Positions 19,378-31,380 of a stretch of DNA of 64,000 bases are shown in pieces (positions within the stretch are counted from its first letter, which is position 1; each line of letters starts with the position of its first letter). Origin of the DNA: Flammula alnicola (lineage: Eukaryota; Basidiomycota; Agaricomycetes; Agaricales; Strophariaceae); NCBI GenBank assembly GCA_015499995.1, contig JADNRV010000072.1, positions 124,001-188,000 on the forward strand, read 5' to 3'. Position numbers and translations under genes: made by a program. The notes below the pieces were generated by a model. That model was not told the DNA's origin, did no database searches, and saw only the letters and a program-made list of their open reading frames with translations.

Positions 19378-21775
19378 ATGTATGCGATACTGACGCACCC
19401 TCTCTCAGCTCTTTACGCTGCATATCTCTTGTATTACCTTTTGCGATGGTACCGTTGTCTACGAAAATCGATGCCACCAGGCCCGTTGGGACTCCCCTTG
19501 GTAGGAAATCGACACCAGCTGCCCGCCATGAAGCCGTGGATAAAATTCGCAGAGTGGAACAAGCAATATGGCAAGTAAATTAAGCCACTGTCTTTTGTTA
19601 ACCTAATTCGTTGTCTTAGGTCCTGTGACTTCCATCTTCCTAGGCTCGACGCCTGTAATTAGTAGGTCCCAAAAGTTATAATCAATGCGATGATTTGGTG
19701 ACGATTTCTTAAACCAACAGTTCTTGGAACCGCCCAGCCAGCCTGGGATTTACTTGAGAAACGTTCGGATATTTACTCGAGTCGTCCGAGATTTGTTGTC
19801 GCGTGAGCATCCATTACCGACGCATGCCGCCATCTCTTAGACCACGATTTGCAGGGGTGAGATTCTGTCGGACAACAAACGCGGTCTCATGCTTCCGAAC
19901 AACGACACTTGGCGAAGATGGCGAAAGGTACTATCCCTACTTAAAATAATTCCCGAAAAGACCGACCTTCTCCTAGGTCCTGCACATCGGGTTCCACTCT
20001 CGCCAGGCAGCGACATATAACGAGATTCAATCGTTGGAGTCTAAGCTCGTCTTAAAACAAATCCTAGACGAGCCAAAAGATTACGACCGCCATTTACAGA
20101 GATTTGCGGCGAGCCTTGCAGTATCCGTCACATATGGCCGGCGAATCAAGAGCGTCGACGAGTGGGTGGTCAAGGAACAAATGGATGCGGTAGATTGTAA
20201 GCTCGTTTTCCGCAATCTGGAATTCAATTAGGCTCAGCCCCGTGATTAGATCTGGTCAGGTAAACATGAAATAAACCGCACCTTGCTACTTATCAAACTC
20301 TAACGGTTATTGGATGGGTTCAGCGTCAAGTAAACATTTTACAGCGATAACTGTGCTCAAACCTCACTGATATCATTTCAGCATTCCGGGGAAATACCTC
20401 GTAGAATCCTGGCCGTGGCTCCTAAAACTACCTGTACGTCCTTTGTAACCACCTCATCACCTAGCGAGTGACGTAGGACTTATTTGCAGCGATCCTTGCA
20501 ATGGTTCCGTCGCGAGCCGGAGATGCGCAAACAGCGTGACATCAGCTTCCTCATGCATCTGTTCAACGAAGTCAAAGAACAAATGCAGAAAAGCACGATT
20601 CCGGATTGTCTCACTAGTCAGTGCATCACCAACATCAAGCAGCTTGGAATGGACGAAGTTGAGCTTGCATATGGCGTTTCGAGTCCGTTCGGGGCTGGGA
20701 TTGAGACGGTTAGCATTCCTTCCTAGTTGTCTCAAGTCTCCTTCCAGTGTAGGGTCGTTCTAAAAATACTCCTACCTTGCAGACAGCTGGGACTACTACT
20801 ACGTTCATCAGTAAGTGCCCTCGACTCCGAACGATACTGATTAGGAATAAGAAGCTAAGCCAGGGTTTCACGCAGTGGCCATGCTCCATTATCCAGACGT
20901 CCAGAAAAGAGCGCAGACCGAATTGGATGCGGTCATTGGACAAGATCGTATGCCAGAATATGAGGACAGAGAAAATCTTCCATATCTACGCGCCCTTATA
21001 ACGAAACTCTCAGGTATGAAGCCGCCCGCCTTAGAACCTTGGTTGCTGACGGGTCGTTGAGCAGATGGAGGCCTGTGGCAATTTTGGGTGGGACGCCGCA
21101 TGCTGTTACCACAGACGATGTTTACAACGGAATGTAAGGCTTTCTACGAGGGTACGTAGCATTTCAAATGCTAATTTTTCGAAAGGTTCATTCCAAAAGG
21201 GTCGACCGTGTTCGCTAATTTCCAGTATGATTTTCTCTTCTTCGGCTTCCACTTCCTTCACACTTGACCCACTTTTCCTAGTGGTATCATGAAAGATCCA
21301 GGTGAGCATAATTTCAGTTCGCATCAACTACGCGCGATGAGCTTATTTCTACGCGTCCAAGAAATGTTCCCAGAACCAGAAACATTCCGTCCAGAACGTT
21401 TCCTAGAGACCGAAAATCCTCGCCTGAAGAACTTTGATCTCCCTTTCGGATTCGGCCGAAGATCGTGTCCAGGAATTCACCTTGCGCTCAACTCATTGTT
21501 CATCAACATCTCACGTATTCTTTGGGCGTTTGACATCAAACCCGCTTTGGATAAGAATGGAAATGAAATTATTCCAGGTATATTTTGTCCTAAGTAAGAC
21601 ACCTCATTCACTAACCTAACTTCTTCCATTTGTAGATTCGAACAATTACACAAACGGCTTCAATTCGCGACCTATCAGCTTTGACTGTCGTCTAATGCCT
21701 CGGAGTGGAAAGGTATCGACTTGCATTGAAGCGGAGTGGCAGACAGCGCAGCCCCGATTGGATCAATGGCAATGA
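19378..21775 (+). CDS. cytochrome P450 monooxygenase (one frameshift)
   Basis: Fifteen exons can be read: 19378-19570, 19620-19661, 19721-19802, 19855-19927, 19977-20196, 20251-20260, 20382-20433, 20490-20708, 20783-20810, 20876-21013, 21065-21133, 21186-21224, 21282-21301, 21362-21577 and 21636-21775. An N-terminal membrane anchor precedes the proline hinge PPGPLGLPLVGN. AGTTTT marks the I-helix and FGFGRRSCPG the haem-binding cysteine loop. The first intron uses a GC donor (GCAAGT), and the sixth exon is only 10 nt. One base is missing at about 21003: ALIT must continue ETLRWRP, the K-helix ExxR motif, but the present text reads TKLS. With that base restored the gene looks intact. It belongs to the large multi-intron P450 group of mushrooms; the substrate cannot be told. 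Confidence 0.9.
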
Positions 21776-22280
21776 AACTATGCATCTACTACCATTTTGA
21801 AAACAAAGCAAATTCTAGCCCAAAAAGTAGTGTTGAGAGTGGTCAGAGCTTAAATCACCCAGTCATACGTATGGTAGTCTCCTGATGTTCATGTTGAATT
21901 TAAACATCGTGGTCCATTCATCCCTAATGGAAATCGGAAATCGGCAAAACTCTTAGCGATCTAAATGGACCAAATAAGGCAATTATTTCCTTTCCTGGAG
22001 CACACTCAACAGTTGGTGTTACAATAAAAGGCAGCCTTCTTGTTATCTTCCTCGATGCTTGATATGCATAACATCAATGCCACTTACTCGGCTATACATC
22101 ATAACAACATCTATTACAATCAAAAGACACGACATACAAAATGTTACACGAGGTGTAGATACCATACAGCAGATCCAATAAAAAATCGACCACGGCCATC
22201 GCCCACACAGGCCGAATACAAGTACAGTTACACGTAAATGAAGAATGAGGAGATTCGAAGAAGAAATCGTGAGTTCGAAA
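21776..22280. other. intergenic between convergent P450 and Argonaute
   Basis: The 3' ends of both genes meet here. I see no coding frame or RNA gene. Confidence 0.5.
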
Positions 22281-25200
22281 TCAAAGATAGTACATGGTTT
22301 CCTGCAGCTTAGGGCCTGAGACGCCGTTGTTCCAAGCCTGCTGAGCCTCTCGCATTACAGCATCTTCGTTCCCGCTGGCCGCCGAGCCTCCACTGCTGCT
22401 GATTCCCGAGAGCAGCTTGTGCAAGTAGCACCGACCACGCTCACACGCAAGATCGGCATAATAAGCAGGAGAAACCAAGCTAACGGCCTTGGTCGCACGT
22501 GCGAACAAGTAACTGACCGAGTTGGTCAGGGTCTGAAGTTCGTCAGCCTGGAAGCCAATGTCGTCGTGAACGACGTAGTAATGGGTAGGGCGAGTTGTGC
22601 CTTGAAGACCACCGTGCGCTAATGGGGATCATGTTTAGAGTAAATCTGGGAGAAAGGCATAGAGTGAAAGCTTACCCTGCAAGAAGAAATCGAAGTTGTA
22701 AACGGCGGTTACACCTCGGTCGACGACAGTTCCCGAGCGCGGATTGCCTTTGTCATCAGCATTCGCCTCTTCAGTCGGATAGAAACGAGTGTGATGACGC
22801 TTGCCCTGTTAAGGTATAAGCAAGCGTTGACTTATAGTGAAATGGAAAAACCTTACACAAATGACGATGGCCAACTTAGGCTTGTAAGGCGCCTTAGGCG
22901 TATCAAATTTCTTAAAGGCCAACCTGATAGCAGGAAGTTCTTCCTCGACAACTGTCATAAATTGGCCCTGGTATCCATATTAATATATGATGTAGGCCAC
23001 AAACGAGTATTTGCCTACCTCCGAGACACCGTCACGATATACAAGGACACGCTGAGGCAAAGTTTTGTTTTTCTTAAGGAACAGGGTCAAACGTTCCCAC
23101 ATCATCTTCCCCAAGTTCGTAACCATCTTCACACACGATTCATGAGCATAAATCTTTCAAGTAATGCCTCGGATATATGAATATATGCGCACCTCCTTCT
23201 TGGTCTCCTGAATCTCCATGCTGCACGGATACTGAGCAAACTCGGTTTCATAGCTCGCGACAACGGCGGCGATGGATGGAGTTCCCTTGACAGTGCCAGG
23301 GCCCGGATGAGTAACGTCAATGCCGACGAGCATGGTTGGCATTTTCTTCAGCCAGGTCATGCTCTTCTGATCCAACGAATGGCTAGTAATCGAAATCAAA
23401 CCGGGAAATAGTTGAAGAAAGGTTCGTTCGACGTACTTGACTCCTCCAAGTTTCATGTTGAACTTCAGGGCAACGTTGGCGAAGTACTGCGGTGACTCTG
23501 GTAAAATAAATTAACACGTGGGATCATTTTGCTCTCGGGTAAGTAGGGAAAGAGCATACGTTTCCGAATCTTGCTCGAATGCACACAGACGGTCGCTGGT
23601 AAAAGATGACCGTCGGTATTTGTCCATAAAAGTAAGAGCCTGGAAAAAACTCACCTAGATCAAGGTAACTATCGCAAAGATGCTTGATACCCGAATAAAC
23701 ATGCTTGTCTCCACTCGAAAGGATCACAAGAACAATCGTGGGTTTAGACTTCAGAGACATCAACTGCGTCCGGATACTCCCAATGGCAGCAGCGCGGGTC
23801 GGGTCAGTGGGCGTCCTGGGCGGAAGCGTCGCCGCTATGACCACAGGGTCCTTCTGGTCAACAGACATTCCACTAGTCCTGCACATCTGGGCAAACCCCC
23901 GATACGTAGCCACTAATTCTGGGTCATTCGGACTCGAAAACTCATCCCGTCCATTCCCGTCCCTGATAACCAGCACAGCCCAGTTCTCCAACCTCCCACC
24001 CTTCGCGAACTTGACGTTCCTCAAATTCCAGCTGGCCTTCGCATCAACTGAGGGCGTACCCGTGCCATATTTGATCCCAGGAGGAGAGAGAATGCGACCA
24101 GGCACGACAGTCATCTCGTTCCCGATGGTGACCCCAAATGCGTTGAGCTGGGGAGCAGCGCCTTGTCTGAATCCAAGCCCGTCGAGGCCAGGTCCGATGA
24201 TGCTCTGAGCGTTGACGTTGGGCGGGTTGGCTGCAACCTTGATCATATTTTCCGTATTCTTGTCCGTGAGTTTCCCTCTGAAAGGTTGGTTCGGAAGGAT
24301 TTCGCATAGTTCAGCGGGCAACAAGTTGGCTTTCTGACCGCCGACGTCGACAAGTTGCATATCTGGGTATTTAAGCTTGATATTGTACTCTAAATAAGCC
24401 CATGTCAGTAAATGAAGAAAAGAATTCAAAAAAATATTAATGACTCTGCTTAAAATACTCCTCGACTGTGACTTCACGATTGAATTCGGCAACGTGGAAC
24501 CTGTACTGTCGAGCAGTCTTATTGGATAAGGTCTTCACGGACTTCTTGTAACCGAGGTGCAAAGTCTTGACTCTGACACCCCTCACAAATGCGGCTGGTC
24601 TTGCCCCAAAAGTTGAATCAGAGAATTCAATTATGGCGGCTGCCAGGTTCTTTGCTTGGTAAAACGCAGTGGTACAGACTTTCGACGAAGAAAGGGTCAA
24701 TTGAAATGGCAAATGAAAGAATCATAAAGGCGAACCGTTGACGTTGACCATCAGCTGCTTGTGCGCAGGCCGTACGGAGGAATAGAATCCCTTCCATGCT
24801 TCAAGACCTCCACCCAAATTGACTGGGTCCATAGCATTGCGGAAGAAGAATCGGTTGCGGCCAACCATCACTCCTCCTCCTCCAGAGCGGTTCGGAAAGG
24901 CAGCAAGAATGACATTAAGAGCCGAGATGACAGGCATGATATCGTAGTCACGATATTGCGCTTGACCTTGGAGATAACTAAATAGTGCTCAGTAAAGAGA
25001 CTTGCAGAGCTGATAAACCTTACTTCACGAGACCCGACGTATCGATGTCCTGGATGAACTCAATCGTGAGGGTATACTCCTTTCCACCAGCTTTCGGACC
25101 GGCTTCATCCTCGTCGTAATATGGGACCCGTATGGCAAGCGGCTGAGGGAGTTGTCTAGCTGCAATCAACTTCGAGGAGTGGTCATGCGCCACGATACCG

Positions 25201-25728
25201 CTCAGACCGAAATTCGTCCAGTCAGGAGATTGTTCAGCCAGTTGGAAAATACGCCTCTTGACTCTCCTGACGGCTGTTCCAGCAACCGGAGAAATGGAGA
25301 CGTCATATTCAAACAAAGGGCCTTTAGGCACTTTCACAGGAAAGAAATTGGCGCGAAGCTTAATGGCTTTGCCTTCCTTGCCAAACCCAGGGCGCAAGGG
25401 TAGCTCATTCGGTTTCAACGTCAGAGATTGCAGAGAAGCGACGAGAGCATCTTGCGATTGATCTGTTAGACGAGTATCGATATTTGCAGGTTCTCCTGCT
25501 CGGAAGACACTGCGCGACAACTAGTTAGTATCAAAATTGCAAGAGAGGTTGGCTGAAATTTTACCCTCCCTGAGGGCCACCTCCACGGCCACCACCTCCG
25601 AAACCACCTCTCGGAGGGCCACCACGCCCTCTGTCAAAGCCGCCGCCGCGACCTCTCGGGTCAGGACTACCGCGCCCACCTGAGCCGCCGCGACCGCGAC
25701 CTCGGTCATATCCTCTTTGATGAGACAT
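22281..25728 (-). CDS. Argonaute (QDE2/AGO family), intact
   Basis: Argonaute binds small RNAs and silences or cleaves matching transcripts. Twelve exons join in phase: 25728-25565, 25509-25024, 24977-24736, 24678-24445, 24389-23655, 23595-23560, 23497-23437, 23392-23193, 23126-23029, 22967-22857, 22805-22676 and 22618-22281. The N-terminus is Arg/Gly-rich (RGG boxes up to about residue 55). The N, linker, PAZ, MID and PIWI domains follow in order. PIWI catalytic positions are visible: the Asp in GIDVTHPG, the Asp in YRDGVSEGQF and the His in RPTHYYVVHDD, so slicing activity is possible. The C-terminus ends TMYYL, as in other Argonautes. One intron (after 24445) has a weak donor GTCATT. It lies between a P450 and ketopantoate-reductase-like genes, with no RNAi partner nearby. 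Confidence 0.96.
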
Positions 25729-26460
25729 ATCGCGCAGAGTATGAGCACAAGTTTGTTTGTTTTCGCGAGTCTGCGCGTCGATAGTAAAGTGTTAAAATTG
25801 TTCAAAGACAGTGGCACGCGATTGTCTGAACAAAAGGGGTGAAGCTATGAGAGAAATTTATAAGAGAAATTGCACAGTTACTAAACGTACTCGCTCGAAG
25901 ATGATAATGTTACCTGGGGGAACAGGTTCAAAGAGATGAACGATGTGCCCAGAGGGAACAAGTCAAAGTGGGCGAGGATCTGGTTTTCAACCATTGCCCT
26001 ATGTAGACGCCCTTTATAATCCGTTGAAATTGGCCAATCAAACACATACAAGCGCACACAAGGACAAAGGACGAGAAGCTGGCCAATAGGATGCAGAGTT
26101 CATACAGCTAGCGCTCACTCGGTGCCGTCGAACAATAGCCGCGCTCACCGGCAGTCAGAATGAGTCATATCTGTGGTTAAACTTAGGGTTTGACACCCGA
26201 GGACGCAGGTTTTTTGTCACCTGTTTGATGGAAATACACGACAAGACTTATGTCCAGCGTGTCTGAGTCTCAGAGACTGCGGAAAGTATATCAACTTGAT
26301 AGACGAAAGGGGCGTGCCGGCGACAAGATTTCTCATTGAAAGAATCGTCCGCGATACTTAGTCTTAGCCTACATCTATGTTTAGATACATGAAAGCCTGC
26401 TGGCGACCGCATGGTAAGTGGGGCTCTTAATGTTCGGATAATTTCTACCCTCGCCTTGTA
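25729..26460. other. intergenic, no gene supported
   Basis: This region holds the promoter side of Argonaute and the 3' flank of the first ketopantoate-reductase-like gene. No convincing frame is present. Confidence 0.5.
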
Positions 26461-28012
26461 TTAGGACTCCCCCATCTCTATTTTGCGCAAGATCTGGTTC
26501 TGGACGACCAGCAAAAGGGCATACAAAGTCTCGATACGCTGGTGAATTTCAAAAAACCATCAGTGACAAGTTGAAGAGTGCTAATAGCAAAGAAAAAGCT
26601 TACAGGGATGGCGACATTGTGCGCTTTCGCCATCCGCACGACTTCGCCGAGAATAACTTCAACCTCAATCGGCTGTCCCTTCTGCGCATCAAGGAGCATG
26701 CTGGGAACGTGGGTGCTATCCGCCTTGGCGTGGATCGCCCGTGTCCCTTCGACGACGTTTGCTACTATGGATGACGGCAGTCCGTCTACACTGTCCGGGA
26801 ACCCGAGTGCACGACCTATTTATAGGTGGGTGTGAGCTCTACAGTTTGAAATTTATTACATACCAAGAGCCAAAAGCTCCTCGAGAGTCGCTTTAATAGC
26901 AGGGATGGTGTATGTGGAAATAAGTTCTGCGGTCGTAGGTGATACGAAAGGCTTGTATGACACAGAAGGGTCCGCAGGAGGCGCTCGGAAAATCGCTGGA
27001 AGGGTATACCTGGCCATGTCAAGTAAGGTGAGCAAAACAAGAACCTAGTGGAAATATTATTATACATGGCTGAGCGCCAACGTACTGCGTAAGTGTTGTA
27101 AGCGAAGAAAAAGCGACGTTCCAGAAGTTCTTGTTAAACTTCGTTCGCTGGATTTCAGGGACGATCGTTATCGTGGTCCCTCCAGTTTCGAGTATATTTC
27201 CAAAGTCCTTCAGCAAACTGGATTCTTCAGGTGAATTGACCGTTGTGGTGTAGTCTCCGGGCCGATATATCCCGAGAGCAAGACGATCCTATCGTAGCAC
27301 GCAAAGAAGTTAGCAGAAGCAGGAAAGATCCTCTCATCAAGACCCACAAAATCGTTGTGTTCCACGACATTAGGCGCGAGTAGATTTGTCCCAATCCATA
27401 AAGCAGTGCTAATTATACTCGGATCGCCCTTCCCAAGGGCCTTGATCGCATTGTACAGATCAACCTCGACGTTCAGCCCATTCTGCACGAGCACATACGT
27501 GGGTTGGGGGAACTGTGCGCTGTACTCGGCCGAGAGAAGGGGAGCAAGGATCTTGGACGTTTTGATCACCTCTGGGATAGCCTTGGTCGTGACCATAACA
27601 TAGGAATAGGGTCTATCCGCAGCATCTGCGACCGACTTGCATACTGATGAAAACGAAGTCAGATTGGCAATACACGAGAAAAGCGAAAAGACACGCACAC
27701 CGATCGGGTTTCCATCCCTTGATTTCTCCGTATTTCCGACTCTGAAAGTGGATGCCCTCGCCTGTGAGGGTTAGCACAATAGCATGCGGTCAGAAATCGC
27801 AGGCGACTACTCACTGTTCACGATATTATAGTTGCTCCTAGCAACTACAGTCACACGGGCCAAACCACTTCTCTTGAGGATGAGAGAGTCTGGCGTAATC
27901 CCGCGTTAAGATCTCCTGAATAAATTGGAAAGGCGGCGTCAGTGGTCAGCTCACATATCGCGCCCACAGCTCCAAACCCGACTAAAAGTACGTCTTTCAC
28001 GGGTCCAGACAT
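26461..28012 (-). CDS. ketopantoate reductase family protein (ApbA/PanE-like), copy 1
   Basis: Members reduce 2-dehydropantoate or similar 2-keto acids with NADPH. Eight exons join in phase: 28012-27955, 27889-27815, 27761-27699, 27643-27348, 27288-27086, 27009-26864, 26815-26604 and 26538-26461. The N-terminus MSGPVKDVLLVGFGAVG holds the GxGxxG dinucleotide fold. QNGLNVE and the C-terminal helical segment KNFWNVAFSSLTTLTQ are typical of the family. Several intron ends are shared base for base with the neighbouring copy (28668-30215). Fungi often have several such paralogues of unknown substrate, so a strict pantothenate role is not claimed. No break is seen. Confidence 0.85.
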
Positions 28013-28667
28013 CGGAAAGGGTGAACTAGACGAGCGTTGGGATGCACTGCGGCAGACTGTGGCAGGGAGGGATATGTATTAATGTCAAATGAAAAAAGCA
28101 GGCAGAGGAGTTCAACGATCCGCGTACATAGTCCGCTGCCCGTCAGCTGATTTTGATCCCGGATCGCAATCCGCGTTGGTGATCCTTGCTCGGCCCAAAG
28201 ATCCGCTTGCGTTCCCACCTACAAGTTACTTAGTCCCATCTTCTGATCTTCATGATCAGTCGACCGAACTTCACCATATTTTACCTTCACATCGTCAAAA
28301 AGTCTCCTCCCACTTTTTGAGCTATTTGATCAAAATCAAATGAGATACGTTCAATGTAAGTACCAGAAGGGACATTACTTAGGACAAAAATTTTGGAGGC
28401 GGATAACGGAGTCTAGACATGACAATGAAGAGATGTTTGAGGGGTAGGTATGAGGGATTGGATAATATGAAAAATTGTATCGGAGGGGAATGCCGTGTAT
28501 GAGTTATTGATTCTGGGTGATGAAGCAATAATGATGGTACAAGACTACAACTTACAAGTAATCAGGATGACAGAAATCATCCGCGATACTTACTCTAGAT
28601 CTATATTTATATACGTGAAAGGCTGCTGGGCTGCTAAGGTTCGTATAACTTCGAACCTCGCCTTGAA
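28013..28667. other. intergenic between the tandem reductase copies
   Basis: The spacer contains short stretches resembling the region downstream of copy 1 and no additional gene. Confidence 0.4.
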
Positions 28668-30215
28668 TTAGGTCTCGCCCGTCTCTATTGTGCGCAAGAT
28701 CTGATTCTGCACAACCAGTAAAAGCGCATACAACGTCTCGATCCGCTAGTTCGATTTAAAAGCTGTCAGTGACAACTTAAAGAGCGCCGGTATCGAAGAA
28801 AACGCTTACAGGAATGTCCACATTATGCGCCTTTGCCATCCGTACAACTTCACCGAGAATGACCTCTACCTCAATCGGCTGTCCCTTTTGCGCGTCAAGG
28901 AGCATGCTGGGGGCGTGGGTGCTGTCCGCCTCGGCGTGGATCGCCCGCGTCCCTTCGAGCACGTATGTTACAAGGGATGACGGCAGCCCGTCAGCACTGT
29001 CTGGGAACCCGAGTGCACGACCTATTTCTAGGATGTGAGCTTTATAGGATGTGATGAATCCTTGTGGAATTTATTACCCAGAGCCAAAAGCTCCTCGAGA
29101 GTGGCTTTAATAGCAGGGATTGTATATGTGGAAATAAGTTCTGCGGTCGTAGGCAATACGAAAGGCTTGTATGATACAGAAGCGTTTGCAGGAGGCGCTC
29201 GGAAAATAGGCGGAAGGGTATATCTGTTCAAATCGATTAACGTCAGCAAAGCAAGACCTTACTAAGTAGATATATATAGCTGGGCGCTAACGTACTGCGT
29301 GAGTGTTGTAAGCGAAGACAAAGCGACGTTCTAGAAGTTCTTGTTAAACTTCGTTCGCTGTATCTCGGGGACGATTGTTATCGTGGCTCCTCCAGCTTCG
29401 AGGATATTTCCAAAGTCCTTGAGCAGACTGGACTCTTCAAGTGAATTGACCATTGTGGTGTAGTCCTCGGGCCGATATACCCCGAGAACAAGGCGATCCT
29501 ACCACGAAATCAGCAGATGAAGATACAGTTTTATCAAGACCCACATAATTATTGTGCTCCACCACATTAGGCACGAGGAGATTGGTGAAGATCCATAAAG
29601 CAGTGCTAATTATACTCGGATCCCCCTTCCCAAGGGCCTTGATCGCATTGTACAGATCAGCCTCGACGTTCAGCCCATTCTGCACGAGCACATACGTGGG
29701 TTGGGGGAACTGTGCGCTGTACTCGGCCGAGAGAAGAGGAGCAAGAATCTTTGACGTTTTTATCACCTCTGGGATAGCTTTGGTGGCGACCACAACGTAG
29801 GAGTAAGGTCTATCCGCGGCATCTGCTACCGATTTACACACTGGTATAAACGAAGTCAGATTGGCAATACACGAGGAAGGCGAAAATATACTCACGTCGA
29901 TCGGGTCTCCATCCCTTGATTTCTCCGAATTTCTGGCTCTGAAAGTGGATGCCCTCGCCTATGAGGGTTAGCACAATAGCATGCGGTCAGAAATCGCAGG
30001 CGACTACTCACTGTTCACGATATTGTAGTTGCTCCTAGCAACTACAGTCACACGGGCTAAACCACTTCTCTTGAGGATGAGAGAGTCTGGCGTAATCCCG
30101 CGGTAAGATCTCCTGAATAGTATTGGAAAGGCGCGCAGGTGTCAGTGGTCAGCTCACATATCGCGCCCACGGCTCCAAATCCGACTAAAAGTACGTCTTT
30201 CATGGGTCCAGACAT
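28668..30215 (-). pseudogene. ketopantoate reductase family copy 2, premature stop
   Basis: This copy has the same eight-exon plan as its neighbour, starting with ATG at 30215 (MSGPMKDVLLVGFGAVG) and ending with TAA at 28668. In the fifth exon the conserved KNFWNVA of copy 1 reads KNF-stop-NVA, because TGG became TAG (minus strand, 29333-29331). All other exon junctions and frames are intact. The stop removes the C-terminal substrate-binding domain, so the product would be truncated at roughly 200 residues and is unlikely to work. A single-base read error at this site cannot be excluded. Confidence 0.8.
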
Positions 30216-31380
30216 CGGAAAGGGTGAACTAGACGAACGTTGGGCTGGTATATGTATTAGTAAGATGAAGAAAAAGCCGGTCACCATTTGATTTTGATCG
30301 CAGGATTATGGACGCGCTGTTGATCCTTGCTCGGCCCAAACATCCGCTTGCGTTCCGACCTTCAAGCTTCAAGCTTCATGATCAATTTCTTTTGAGTTTC
30401 TTGCCTCTCTCATTTCTCGGGTAGTCAACCGGTTCTGAAATTCGTCAGGCTCGAGCCGCGCAATACAAAAAAGGAGTCCTACTTCAACGGGACACCTTCG
30501 ACCCCGTTTTCATTGAACAAAATCATTTCTAGGTCCATCCAAATCATGCTATACTCACCGTATCTATACGAATGCTGGTGGAATGCTGTATTAAAAGGGC
30601 GATATTGATGGTGGAGTCTATGAAGAATCTTCCATGGATTTGAGAATCCGGAGTTGAAGTTGAAGTTGACTAAGTCTGTATTGACTTCAGGGCCTTCTAG
30701 TATTGGTTCGTGAAGGACGTTCCCTTGTAGCAACGCTTCCTGCTCCTCTGGACTGCTTTAGGTGGGGCCTGGTGGGCGTATGGTGACTTCTGATTCAGAA
30801 TCTTCAATCAAGAGGAACTGTTCTGACACTGTGACAGTGTTCAACTGCCTCCATTCTCACGTGACTTACCTCCCGGCCTCCCTCGGCCCGCCTTGATGCA
30901 CAGCAGTGACAGCACCCGCGAAACTTTAGCGAAACTTACTTGCTTTGAATTTCTCAAATTTACTTCTCTCGTGATGGCATATTCTACACAACCGTGTTCT
31001 CAGGTGTTTTCTTGGAATATCCAAAAATAATTTGAAGATGCGAGGACGTTTCCCGTTCAAACTTGTTCCGCCAGCTTCCGGACGCGGTCAATCCATGGGT
31101 AGCCTCAGCTGCGGCAACTTTAACGTTACAGTCCGCGATTGTAGACCCTTTAAAGTATATGTGTTTGTGAGTTACTGCTTATATTTCAGTTGATTCATTG
31201 TATCTGACCATCTAGAAGTCCTTGTAAGGGCTATCGACAAGCTGCGTTTTGACTTTTGTGGTCAGATTGAGTCAGTTGCACGTATACGCAGCAGTGTCTG
31301 AGTCCACCTTCGTGTCAAATTTACGAGTCAACGTGTCCGTCTCAAAAAAGTGATTTGCTGCGCGCTTCATAACGGATTTA
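30216..31380. other. intergenic, no gene supported
   Basis: The region holds the upstream flank of reductase copy 2 and the promoter of the unknown gene at 31381. Open frames at 30479-30733 and near 31033 lack supporting structure. Confidence 0.4.

Noticed and set aside
23705..24208. 167-codon plus-strand frame inside Argonaute
   Set aside because: It lies opposite the conserved Argonaute MID/PIWI exon.
30479..30733. 84-codon minus-strand frame as a gene
   Set aside because: It has no family likeness, no supporting splice structure and no clear start context.
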